A stretch of 64,000 nucleotides of DNA. Origin: Cellvibrionaceae bacterium. Its GTDB lineage: Bacteria; Pseudomonadota; Gammaproteobacteria; Pseudomonadales; Cellvibrionaceae. The translations under genes and the position numbers were made by a program. The stretch spans positions 62,001-126,000 of the forward strand of contig JAGKXD010000001.1 of NCBI GenBank assembly GCA_021151525.1, given 5' to 3'. Below, piece after piece: positions 1 to 7,799 of this stretch; position 1 is the stretch's first letter; every line of letters starts with the position of its first letter. Below the pieces are notes generated by a model. It was not told the origin of the DNA, made no database searches, and saw only the letters and a program-made list of their open reading frames with translations.

Positions 1-94
1 TTCCGTAAATCCATAAACCGTATTGGCTAAACAGTTCCGATAAATGAACATCAATATGTAAAATAAAACTTATAACCAGCTGAATAAATTCCAC
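1..94 (-). CDS. dedA: DedA-family membrane protein, N-terminal fragment (runs off left edge)
   Basis: Reading the minus strand from a GTG at 94, an open frame runs off the window edge. It begins VEFIQLVISFILHIDVHL and continues ELFSQYGLWIYG, which closely resembles the start of E. coli DedA, including the FILHIDVHL stretch. An AAGGA ribosome binding site lies six bases before the GTG. DedA proteins are inner-membrane proteins of the SNARE-associated/VTT family linked to lipid-carrier flipping and membrane homeostasis. Only 31 codons are visible. It follows the alpha/beta hydrolase gene by 36 bp on the same strand, so the two may be cotranscribed. The identification is from memory of the E. 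coli protein and rests on a short stretch. Confidence 0.7.
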   Translation of the reverse strand, partial: MEFIQLVISFILHIDVHLSELFSQYGLWIYG

Positions 95-130
95 GGAAAA
101 TCCTTAAAATATAATTGTTTAAATTGATCG

Positions 131-1129
131 TTAGTTAAAAAAATACTTTTCTATAGCAGCAAAAACTTGTTTGCGATAAAGCTCGCTTTCATTGACTAAT
201 TGGTGCCCAGCATCGGCGATAAAACTTATACTAGCATTAGGTAATTTTTGTTGTAACAGTGGCAAATTGTATTGCCAATCTACTGTCATATCGTTTGTAC
301 CTTGCACAATTAAACATTCGTGTTGCAGCGGTGCGAAATGCAACACCATTTCATGCCAGGCTTTCATGGCACCTACCCAGCAGAGCGGTAGTGTTCTCGC
401 TTGCAACAAATCTTGCTCTTTTAAAAACTGATTAAACGTAGTGTCATGAGAACTTTGGGCAAATGTACGTGGAATCTGTTTTATAAAATGTCGCAACACT
501 GCGTACACAAACCATCCCATATGAATACCACGCCAAGCACGTGGCAACACCAGCGGACTACAGAGTGCAATTTTTGCAAAACGCTCCTTTTCTAAACATG
601 CCGTAGAACCCTGCGCAATTACATTGCGCCACAAATAGTTTAATAGAACTGCACAACCGGTACTTTGCCCCAAGGCATATAAAGGTTGCGGCATTATGGC
701 GGCGCTTTGTTGCAAAATTTCAGCAAGCACATCGCCATATTGGTTAAACGAATCAATCGCCGCCGGTTCGCCACTGCTCAAACCGTGGCCAGGTAAATCA
801 AATGCAAGCACAGCAAAATTATGTTGTAGCGCAAAACGAATGGGGTGTTCAAACACCCCCGTATGATCGTAATAACCGTGTACAACGACCAAGGTGCCCC
901 GCGCATTTTCCGGTAGCCAATAGTGGGTAGCAATATTGAAACCTGCCGCCCTTACGCAACCGAATCCATGAGACACCTGCGCAAATTCATTCGCAAAATT
1001 GATGTTGTAATCATTGAGGTAAGCTTGCACAAGGTCTGATTGCGGCCAATCACAATCCTTTAACAGCGAAAACTCCAATTCCGGCAACTGTTGGGCAAGT
1101 TCACGCAAATCCTGCTGGGTGAGCGTCAT
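131..1129 (-). CDS. alpha/beta hydrolase (lysophospholipase/monoacylglycerol-lipase-like)
   Basis: The 332-residue protein has the alpha/beta hydrolase fold of the Hydrolase_4 (PldB-like) group. VVVHGYYDHTGVF is the oxyanion-hole strand region, FDLPGHGLSSG follows, and ALGQSTGCAVLL is the nucleophile elbow, with GQSTG in the usual GxSxG position. DAGHQLVNE near the C-terminus supplies the catalytic His, and the acid is probably in GTNDMTVDW. There is no signal peptide, so it is probably cytoplasmic or peripheral. The likely activity is hydrolysis of a lipid or ester; the substrate cannot be read from sequence. It lies just upstream of the dedA-like gene on the same strand, which weakly suggests lipid metabolism. 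Confidence 0.8.
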   Translation of the reverse strand: MTLTQQDLRELAQQLPELEFSLLKDCDWPQSDLVQAYLNDYNINFANEFAQVSHGFGCVRAAGFNIATHYWLPENARGTLVVVHGYYDHTGVFEHPIRFALQHNFAVLAFDLPGHGLSSGEPAAIDSFNQYGDVLAEILQQSAAIMPQPLYALGQSTGCAVLLNYLWRNVIAQGSTACLEKERFAKIALCSPLVLPRAWRGIHMGWFVYAVLRHFIKQIPRTFAQSSHDTTFNQFLKEQDLLQARTLPLCWVGAMKAWHEMVLHFAPLQHECLIVQGTNDMTVDWQYNLPLLQQKLPNASISFIADAGHQLVNESELYRKQVFAAIEKYFFN

Positions 1130-1257
1130 AAATCATACATTTCGTTATTGGTTGAAACCTATTGGCGCTGACTAAAGCAGGATTAAACCAGTTTCTAGTC
1201 ACTATGAACATAAGTTGCGCGCGGCGTGGTGCAGCTAATTTAACCTAGTATGGGCAC

Positions 1258-1301
1258 CCTGACGACAGATTTACATAGCAGCGGGCGACAGCGTCGTCAG
1301 G
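1258..1301. repeat. 9-bp inverted repeat between divergent genes
   Basis: CCTGACGAC at 1258-1266 is mirrored exactly by GTCGTCAGG at 1293-1301, in the 268-bp gap between the hydrolase (minus) and the AraC gene (plus). It ends about 97 bp before the AraC start. It could be an operator, an autoregulatory site or a leader hairpin; no T-run follows. Confidence 0.4.
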
Positions 1302-1397
1302 CTCAACTATAATCACCCCATAAAATAATTAACCGCCTGACTCGTTAGCCGCCCGGCTCCACTCAAGAGCGGCAACGCATAATCAACCGAGCGCCTC

Positions 1398-2540
1398 ATG
1401 AAAGATCATATCTTTAATATCCACGATGTTGTGTTACTCATGACAGCAGCCGAGTGTATTTTGCTCGCAATTTTCCAATCGGTTCTGCCCGCTAAAAATA
1501 AAGCGTCCAGCATTTTGCTGACGATATTTTTATTGTCGGTCGCCGTCAGCGCCACTTGTGTGCTTATGTTGTGGAATAACGATGTGCGTTTTTTTGCGCT
1601 CTTCGACCACACCTTACTGCCCTACTTTTTAACCACCTCTCTACTGCTCAAAGGCTCAGCACTTTATTTGTATGTGCGTGCGATTACGCAAGACTCCTTT
1701 GCATTGGATTCCAAAAAATTAGGTCACTTTATTCCTATAGCCGTGGGAATTGTTTGGCTCGCTGCGTTTCATATAGATACGCGCGCATTGATTTGGTTTC
1801 GCGACCCAAGCACACCGCTCATCACGAAGCTAGCCGTTAATTTTATTTGGGCTGGCGTAAAAGTAGTACCACTCGCCTATGTAATTGCTGCAGTGTTAAA
1901 AGTTCGCAAATACGTTTCGCAATTGGAAAACCAATACTCCAACTTTTCGCCCACCGAGCCGGGTTGGTTAAGTATTTTAACGTACGGATTTTTATGCAGC
2001 TGGGCGCTGACACTTATAGTTCACATAGCTGCCGAATTTGCCGATCCTTCCATTGCCGATACTTTTGGTTTAACCGATAACTATGTAGGCTTTATTTTAA
2101 TTAATGCGCTCTTTACCTACAGTGTGGTTTACGCGCATCAGTTGCTCGCCACCAAACCGGAAGTGATTAAAGAAGAAAAAACTGACGAGAAGGTAACCTC
2201 TCAAGCCATCGAAAAAGTCCAAACCGGCATGGAAGTTCAAAAGCTTTATTTAAAACACAACCTCAATATCGAGGAATTTTCAAAGCGTATTGAGCTGCCG
2301 ATTAAAGATGTTTCTGCCGTTATTAACAAACATTACGGCACCAACTTTTTTGAGTTTATGAATAAATACCGCGTTGAAGAAGCTAAACGTTTATTGCTGG
2401 ATGAAAGCTGCGCGGAAATGACTGTGTTGGATATTTTGTTGCAGGCAGGTTTTAACAGCAAATCAGCCTTTCACAGATTTTTTAATCGCTTGGTAGGAGT
2501 ATCACCCACCGAGTTTAGGAAACAGGCACAAAAAGTCTAA
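1398..2540 (+). CDS. membrane-anchored AraC-family transcriptional regulator
   Basis: The 380-residue protein joins an N-terminal half with about seven hydrophobic segments (roughly residues 8-30, 38-58, 73-95, 108-125, 140-167, 190-213 and 228-247) to a C-terminal AraC DNA-binding domain (about 270-380). The second helix-turn-helix reads AGFNSKSAFHRFFNRLVGVS followed by PTEF, the classic AraC signature. This 7-TM plus HTH_18 architecture is a known bacterial class thought to sense membrane or periplasmic signals. The gene is divergent from the hydrolase and stands alone. The target is unknown; the beta-glucan genes starting 2.6 kb downstream are possible targets only by position. The ribosome binding site is weak. 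Confidence 0.88.
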   Translation: MKDHIFNIHDVVLLMTAAECILLAIFQSVLPAKNKASSILLTIFLLSVAVSATCVLMLWNNDVRFFALFDHTLLPYFLTTSLLLKGSALYLYVRAITQDSFALDSKKLGHFIPIAVGIVWLAAFHIDTRALIWFRDPSTPLITKLAVNFIWAGVKVVPLAYVIAAVLKVRKYVSQLENQYSNFSPTEPGWLSILTYGFLCSWALTLIVHIAAEFADPSIADTFGLTDNYVGFILINALFTYSVVYAHQLLATKPEVIKEEKTDEKVTSQAIEKVQTGMEVQKLYLKHNLNIEEFSKRIELPIKDVSAVINKHYGTNFFEFMNKYRVEEAKRLLLDESCAEMTVLDILLQAGFNSKSAFHRFFNRLVGVSPTEFRKQAQKV

Positions 2541-2889
2541 GACACACATGCCGGTTGGCTCGCTAACCGGCATGCTCGCAACACCTCTTATTATTTTCAA
2601 GATATCATCTTTTTCTAATAGCTTTCCCTTCCTAATAATCTTCTTTTCCTAAATTCTGTTTCAGAATATAGAACCCTATCCACTCTCATTTGAAAATAAA
2701 TCCTTTTCATTTTCTCAATTATCAAGCTTTTGTTTGATTAAGATTAAAGATCAAGTGTGTTTCTTAGACCTTTAATACCTTGATCCATATTTGAGCGCCA
2801 TGTGCCGATTTGGTGCAAAAATTTCAAAATTTGTGTTCTCTTTAAGAGCTCTTATACTCATTGTACTTTTGTAATTTTGGTGTTGCTTG
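2541..2889. other. intergenic region with a hairpin after the AraC gene
   Basis: CATGCCGGTT at 2547-2556 pairs perfectly with AACCGGCATG at 2565-2574, seven bases after the AraC stop. It is a strong 10-bp stem with an 8-base loop but lacks a clean T-run, so it is at best a weak intrinsic terminator or an mRNA 3' end stabiliser. The rest is AT-rich and should contain the promoter of the chemoreceptor; I see no clear operator. Confidence 0.5.
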
Positions 2890-4896
2890 ATGAACCAGCT
2901 GTCATTGAAACAAATTTTTATTTTAGTCGCCGGCGTATTGGCCTTGGGCTTTTTCTCATTTGGGTTAGTTGCCTTTACCCAGTTTGAAAAATTGTCCGTC
3001 AATGGCCCCGTTTATAAAAACATCGTTAACGGAAAGGATCTGGTAGCCGATATTCTACCGCCACCGCTCTATGTTATTGAGGCGAACCTCGTTGCTCACA
3101 GCCTGTTGGTGGAGACAAACCCAACTAAAATCAAAGCCTACCAAAAGCAAATGCAAGCGCTAAAGGACGATTTTCTAGCGCGTGAAACCTATTGGACCGC
3201 TTCAGCGTTGGACCCATCCTTAGCCAAGGTTCTTAAAGAGGAATTAATTCCTACGGGGAAGTTTTTTTTCAGCACCATTGATAGCGAATTAGCTAGCATT
3301 GATTCTGGTATTACCGATGAACAACGGTTTGAAAAGCTGCGCCATATCGACTCCGTATTTAATAAGCACCGGGAAGTTGTCGATAAGTTAGTTCCGCTTG
3401 TTAATAGCTACAATCAAACGCTGGAGAGCAGCGCAGACAAAGATTTGTCCGGTAGCCGTCGCCTATTGATTGGAATATTTATTGTTTCGTTGGCGCTATC
3501 GCTTGTGGTGGCGCTGAGAGCCTCAATCAGCATAAGAGCCAAACTCGGCGCTGAGCCTACTACAGCGCTCGAATACGTATCTCATATCGCTAATGGAAAC
3601 CTGCGCGCACAATCGTCAGACACTATTCCGCAGAACAGTCTTATGGCGAGCATTATTGCCATGCAGTCAAAAATTTCTGACATAGTGAACGGAATCGATA
3701 CCATTAGTAAGGAAATGACCCAATCTATTTTTCATATAGCACTCACTTCAAAAGAAATTTCCCAATCAACAGATGTCCAAACCAGAGAAACTGTCGCAGT
3801 GGACAGCGCTACAAGAGATCTCAGCAATGTGTTGGTTTCGGTGCGCGATATTACCGAACATGCACGCTTAAAAACTCGCGATGTTGAGCAGCGCGCTGAA
3901 GCAGGCTTGCGTTCACTCTCTGACATTATTGCTCAAATGGATGTCGCGGTGGAAAGTGTCAGCGCGTCTGAATCATCCGTTAAAGGATTAGCGGCTGCAG
4001 GTATTGAAATCAATAGTATTGTTGCCAGTATTAAAACCATTTCTGATCAAACAAACCTGCTTGCGCTAAATGCCGCCATTGAAGCAGCACGTGCTGGCGA
4101 GCAGGGCCGAGGATTTGCAGTAGTGGCAGATGAAGTGCGAACACTGGCAATCAAAACGGGTGATGCAACGGTTGTTATTCAACGCATAGTTGATGACCTC
4201 AACCAGAAAATTCAAACCAGTCTAGATGCCATGACCAACGTGTCCGCAGCGGTAAAACTCACGCAATCAAAAGCGCAACAAAATGGTGAAGTCATTCAAG
4301 AAATGGCGAGTGAAGCGCGAGAGAGTAGTCAATATAGTTTGCAGATTGCATCAATTTCAGAAGAGCAAATTCACAAAATTGGTTTGCTTGATCAACAACT
4401 CCAAAAATTATTTAATGCCATGAAGTCTAACTTCTCAACGTTGGATTTCATTGCCTCCATCAGTGCAGCCTTGCACAGAGCAGTGGACACGCTACAAGAC
4501 AAAATTAAATTTTTTCAATTTGATGCAATTTCCACTCAATATGAAATTGATAACGAAAAGCGCCAGCACAAGCGCTTATTAAACAGTTTGTTTTTAACTG
4601 TTTTCTTCAATGGCGAACAAATATTTGCGCGCACCAAAGATTTTAGTTTAGGAGGCCTGTCATTTGTAACTCGCGCACCAACTCATTTACAAAAAGGCAA
4701 TTTTATTGATGTACATATTCGCCCACCCGCAAAACAAGTTGACGGCTTCATGTCCGAATCTGGCTTCAAGGTTAAGGGTCGAATTGTTCGTGATGCGGTT
4801 GAAAATGGCGAGCATATTTACGGCGTTGCATTCGAAGGCTTAACGCCCGCCGCCAAACGTGAATTGGAAGATGCTATCAAGTTTTACAATATGTGA
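2890..4896 (+). CDS. methyl-accepting chemotaxis protein with C-terminal PilZ domain
   Basis: I start at ATG 2890; a TTG lies immediately before it. TM1 is about residues 8-30 and TM2 about 190-210 (LLIGIFIVSLALSLVVAL), bracketing a periplasmic sensor region of about 155 residues. The signalling domain has the conserved hairpin NLLALNAAIEAARAGEQGRG followed by FAVVADEVRTLA near residue 400. After it comes a PilZ domain (about 555-668) with the c-di-GMP motif parts KRQHKR and DFSLGG. The protein therefore probably couples a periplasmic signal and c-di-GMP level to the chemotaxis kinase. No che or flagellar genes lie nearby. The ligand is unknown. The call is firm for both the MA and PilZ domains. 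Confidence 0.92.
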   Translation: MNQLSLKQIFILVAGVLALGFFSFGLVAFTQFEKLSVNGPVYKNIVNGKDLVADILPPPLYVIEANLVAHSLLVETNPTKIKAYQKQMQALKDDFLARETYWTASALDPSLAKVLKEELIPTGKFFFSTIDSELASIDSGITDEQRFEKLRHIDSVFNKHREVVDKLVPLVNSYNQTLESSADKDLSGSRRLLIGIFIVSLALSLVVALRASISIRAKLGAEPTTALEYVSHIANGNLRAQSSDTIPQNSLMASIIAMQSKISDIVNGIDTISKEMTQSIFHIALTSKEISQSTDVQTRETVAVDSATRDLSNVLVSVRDITEHARLKTRDVEQRAEAGLRSLSDIIAQMDVAVESVSASESSVKGLAAAGIEINSIVASIKTISDQTNLLALNAAIEAARAGEQGRGFAVVADEVRTLAIKTGDATVVIQRIVDDLNQKIQTSLDAMTNVSAAVKLTQSKAQQNGEVIQEMASEARESSQYSLQIASISEEQIHKIGLLDQQLQKLFNAMKSNFSTLDFIASISAALHRAVDTLQDKIKFFQFDAISTQYEIDNEKRQHKRLLNSLFLTVFFNGEQIFARTKDFSLGGLSFVTRAPTHLQKGNFIDVHIRPPAKQVDGFMSESGFKVKGRIVRDAVENGEHIYGVAFEGLTPAAKRELEDAIKFYNM

Positions 4897-5071
4897 CACA
4901 TATTACAGCTGGCGTGAAAGCAAAGGACAGTTGCTTAACATTAAAATCTCTCAATTTAATTTTTGTTTGCCGTCAACTTACGTAAGCATTTAAGGAAAAA
5001 GCGCAGAGAGTTGTCTCGCTGCGCATCAATTATGGTTCTGTGACCATAAACTGGAGGGAATAATGTGTAGC

Positions 5072-5107
5072 AAAAAAATGCCTATTCAATTGTCGTTGAA
5101 TAGGCAT
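5072..5107 (-). terminator. intrinsic terminator of the GH16 gene
   Basis: A 12-bp perfect stem (5078-5089 with 5096-5107, loop TTGTCG) is followed on the minus strand by seven T residues (5072-5078 read as A on the plus strand). It begins a few bases after the GH16 stop. Confidence 0.9.
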
Positions 5108-5113
5108 TGAGCT

Positions 5114-7708
5114 TTATTGGTTTACCAAACGAACATTGTCGAATGAAACATCCATTGCATCTGACGGTTCAATAACAAAAATATTCGTAATTGATGCCGC
5201 ATTAGCTTTACCGCCGCAACATGGATTTGAGTTACCTCGTGCAATTAAATCAGCAATGCCAATGCTATAGGTTGTCCAAATACCATTTGCACCAACGGGA
5301 ACTTCCACATCACTCACGTTAGGCCAACCGCTATCCAATTTAACGTAGAGTTTAGAGCTCGCCGCTTTGGAATTTACTTTTACATCAAACACTAATTTGC
5401 CATTTGATGGCCATGTGCTGAGGTCAGCTGGACCTGCCGCCACATTGAAATATACATTTCCGGTAGCGCCCGTTTTAATAACATTGAACACCTTTCCGCG
5501 ACCAGATTCGCTAACTTCTGACGAAGTTATTTTTCCATCTGGATTGTAACTTTGTACTTGCAAACCAGTGGCGAGAAGATCGTCGTACATTGTAAACAAA
5601 GGTGGTGCTGCAAACGCGGGTACTTCCAAACGTACATTATCAAATGAAACGTTCATCGCGCCAGTAGGCTCTATGACGAACATATTGGTGATAGATGAAA
5701 GATTTGCAATGCCGCCGCAGCATGGATTTGAATTTCCTTTTGCAATTAGGTCCGCCACTTTTATACGGTATTCGCCCCACACACCATCTGCTGGCAAGGT
5801 GACTTCTGTATCGCTTACATTTGGCCAACCGCTATCCATTTTCACCAGCAACTTGGAGCCGGCCGCTTTGCTATTTACTTTGAGATTAAATACCAATTCG
5901 CCGCTCGCAGACCATTTACTTAAATTTGCAGGGCCTGCAGTTACATTGAAAAATACGTTGCCATTTGCGCCGGTTTTAGCAACGTTCAATACATTGCCAC
6001 GACCTGCTTCAGCAACACTTGAAGAAGTAATTGCGCCGTCTGGATTGTAACTTTGAATTTGCAAACCTGATGCTGGTGCGTCTTCAAAAACTTTAAATAA
6101 TGGCAGCTTGGCAAATTCATCAACTACGTCAGCTTTTTTGCCTTGAATGTGAATATTATCGAACGACACATTCATTGCTGCCGACGGATCAATTACAAAA
6201 ATATTAGTAATGGATGAAAGGCTTGCTTTACCAGCCGCAAGAGAATTTCCTTTAGCGATTAAATCAACAAGCTTGATGCGGTATTCACCCCAAGTGCCAT
6301 CTGCCGGTAGGGTGACTTCGGTATCGCTCACGTTTGGCCAACCGCTATCTAGTTTCACTAAGAGTTTTGCGCCAGCTGCTTTGCTATTTACTTTGACATC
6401 AAATACCAATTCGCTGTCGGCAGACCAATTTCTCAAGTCAACAGCATCTCCGGCGATTTTGAAATACACATTGCCGTTCGCGCCAGTTTTAGCAACGTTA
6501 AATACTTTTCCGCGGCCTGTTTCAGCAACTTCGGAATAGGAAATCACACCATCTGGATTGTAAGAATCAAACTGCAAACCAGCGGCTAACTTGTCATCGT
6601 ATAAGGTGAAAAGTGGTGGACCGGGCAATTCAATTTTACCAATTGCAGGACGCGGTTTTCCGGGGTTAACTGTTGCCGTACTCGCACCACAACCTTTTCC
6701 AGTTTGTGGCGATGCACTGCATTCGTAAACTCTTACATAGTCCACTTGCATTTTTTGTGGGAAAACAGATTCATCAATACCTTTATTATTCGCACCGCCT
6801 GCCCACGCTCCACCTACTGCTAAATTCAACAGCAAGTGATATCGGGATTTGTCATCGAATGGAGCGCCGTCTGGAGCATTGGTTAAAATGCTATCCACCA
6901 TGTATTGCGAATACCAACCGGCTTTGCGTTGCGTGGCGAAGTTAACACCATCCATATACCAACGGATTTCACCATCCTCCCACTCCAATGCGTAGGTGTG
7001 GAAGTCATCCGCAGGGTTGGCACCATTCGGAGGCGTGTAAGGATCACCAGATGAGGTATTACCAGGCCAAGCTCTGCCGTAGTGTAAGGTTCCATAAACA
7101 CGAGTATCAGGTGCTTGCAGCACTCCATCAACCGTTGTGCGCGTACCGAGGTTTACTGCTTCCATGATGTCGATTTCGCCGCTGGATGCCCAATTGCCGT
7201 AAGGTGAATTGGTTGGCAACATCCAAATCGCTGGCCAAGTACCTTGGCCTTGCGGCAATTTTGCGCGAATTTCAAAGCGGCCAAATGTCCACTCTTGCAA
7301 ATTTTTTGTTCTCAAACGTGCAGATGTGTAAGGCAAGGTTTTGGTCGCAGAGCCCGTACCTTCGGGAGAATCAGGGCCAGTAAAATTTTCTTTTACCGCA
7401 ACAATATTCAACACGCCATCTTTAACAAACGCATTTTTATCTTGATCGGTATAACATTGCTGCTCGTTGTTACCACCGCCCCAGCAATTTTTTTCATAGC
7501 CCCATTTGGTTGGGTCAATTGCTGTTCCGTCAAATTCGTCACTCCACACAAGTTTCCATTTCGGAGCTTCACTTGATTGTGCAGATGATGAGCTTGACGA
7601 ACTGCTTGAGCTTGTTGCCACTGAAGAGCTGGAAGAGGATTTACCACCGCCACCCCCACAGGCCACCATGCTTAACGCAATTGCATTGATTAAAATAAAT
7701 TTTTTCAT
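5114..7708 (-). CDS. GH16 endo-beta-1,3-glucanase (laminarinase-type) lipoprotein with three accessory domains
   Basis: The 864-residue protein starts with a lipoprotein signal (lipobox SMVAC, Cys17) and a poly-Ser linker to about residue 45. The GH16 domain spans about 50-330 and carries the active-site motif SGEIDIMEAV, with E178 as probable nucleophile and E183 as acid/base; the extra Met in EIDIME is typical of laminarinases. Three copies of a roughly 150-residue beta-rich domain follow (about 366-530, 540-697 and 706-864), each with SYNPDG, LVFD/N.KVNSKAA, SGWPNVSD and SFDN near the end. These are probably carbohydrate-binding. It lies 91 bp downstream of the GH3 gene on the same strand, so it is probably cotranscribed or coregulated with it. 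The protein is expected on the outer membrane. Confidence 0.9.
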   Translation of the reverse strand: MKKFILINAIALSMVACGGGGGKSSSSSSVATSSSSSSSSSSAQSSEAPKWKLVWSDEFDGTAIDPTKWGYEKNCWGGGNNEQQCYTDQDKNAFVKDGVLNIVAVKENFTGPDSPEGTGSATKTLPYTSARLRTKNLQEWTFGRFEIRAKLPQGQGTWPAIWMLPTNSPYGNWASSGEIDIMEAVNLGTRTTVDGVLQAPDTRVYGTLHYGRAWPGNTSSGDPYTPPNGANPADDFHTYALEWEDGEIRWYMDGVNFATQRKAGWYSQYMVDSILTNAPDGAPFDDKSRYHLLLNLAVGGAWAGGANNKGIDESVFPQKMQVDYVRVYECSASPQTGKGCGASTATVNPGKPRPAIGKIELPGPPLFTLYDDKLAAGLQFDSYNPDGVISYSEVAETGRGKVFNVAKTGANGNVYFKIAGDAVDLRNWSADSELVFDVKVNSKAAGAKLLVKLDSGWPNVSDTEVTLPADGTWGEYRIKLVDLIAKGNSLAAGKASLSSITNIFVIDPSAAMNVSFDNIHIQGKKADVVDEFAKLPLFKVFEDAPASGLQIQSYNPDGAITSSSVAEAGRGNVLNVAKTGANGNVFFNVTAGPANLSKWSASGELVFNLKVNSKAAGSKLLVKMDSGWPNVSDTEVTLPADGVWGEYRIKVADLIAKGNSNPCCGGIANLSSITNMFVIEPTGAMNVSFDNVRLEVPAFAAPPLFTMYDDLLATGLQVQSYNPDGKITSSEVSESGRGKVFNVIKTGATGNVYFNVAAGPADLSTWPSNGKLVFDVKVNSKAASSKLYVKLDSGWPNVSDVEVPVGANGIWTTYSIGIADLIARGNSNPCCGGKANAASITNIFVIEPSDAMDVSFDNVRLVNQ

Positions 7709-7799
7709 ACTGTCGGTCTCCGCTTTTTATTGCATTATTATTTTTCATGCGCAAAGACTTCTTACGCATGAATTTCTAAAACTCTTTTAGTTGAAAACT

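Noticed and set aside
5568..6539. Open frames on the plus strand with internal repeats
   Set aside because: They mirror the triplicated domains of the GH16 gene on the opposite strand.
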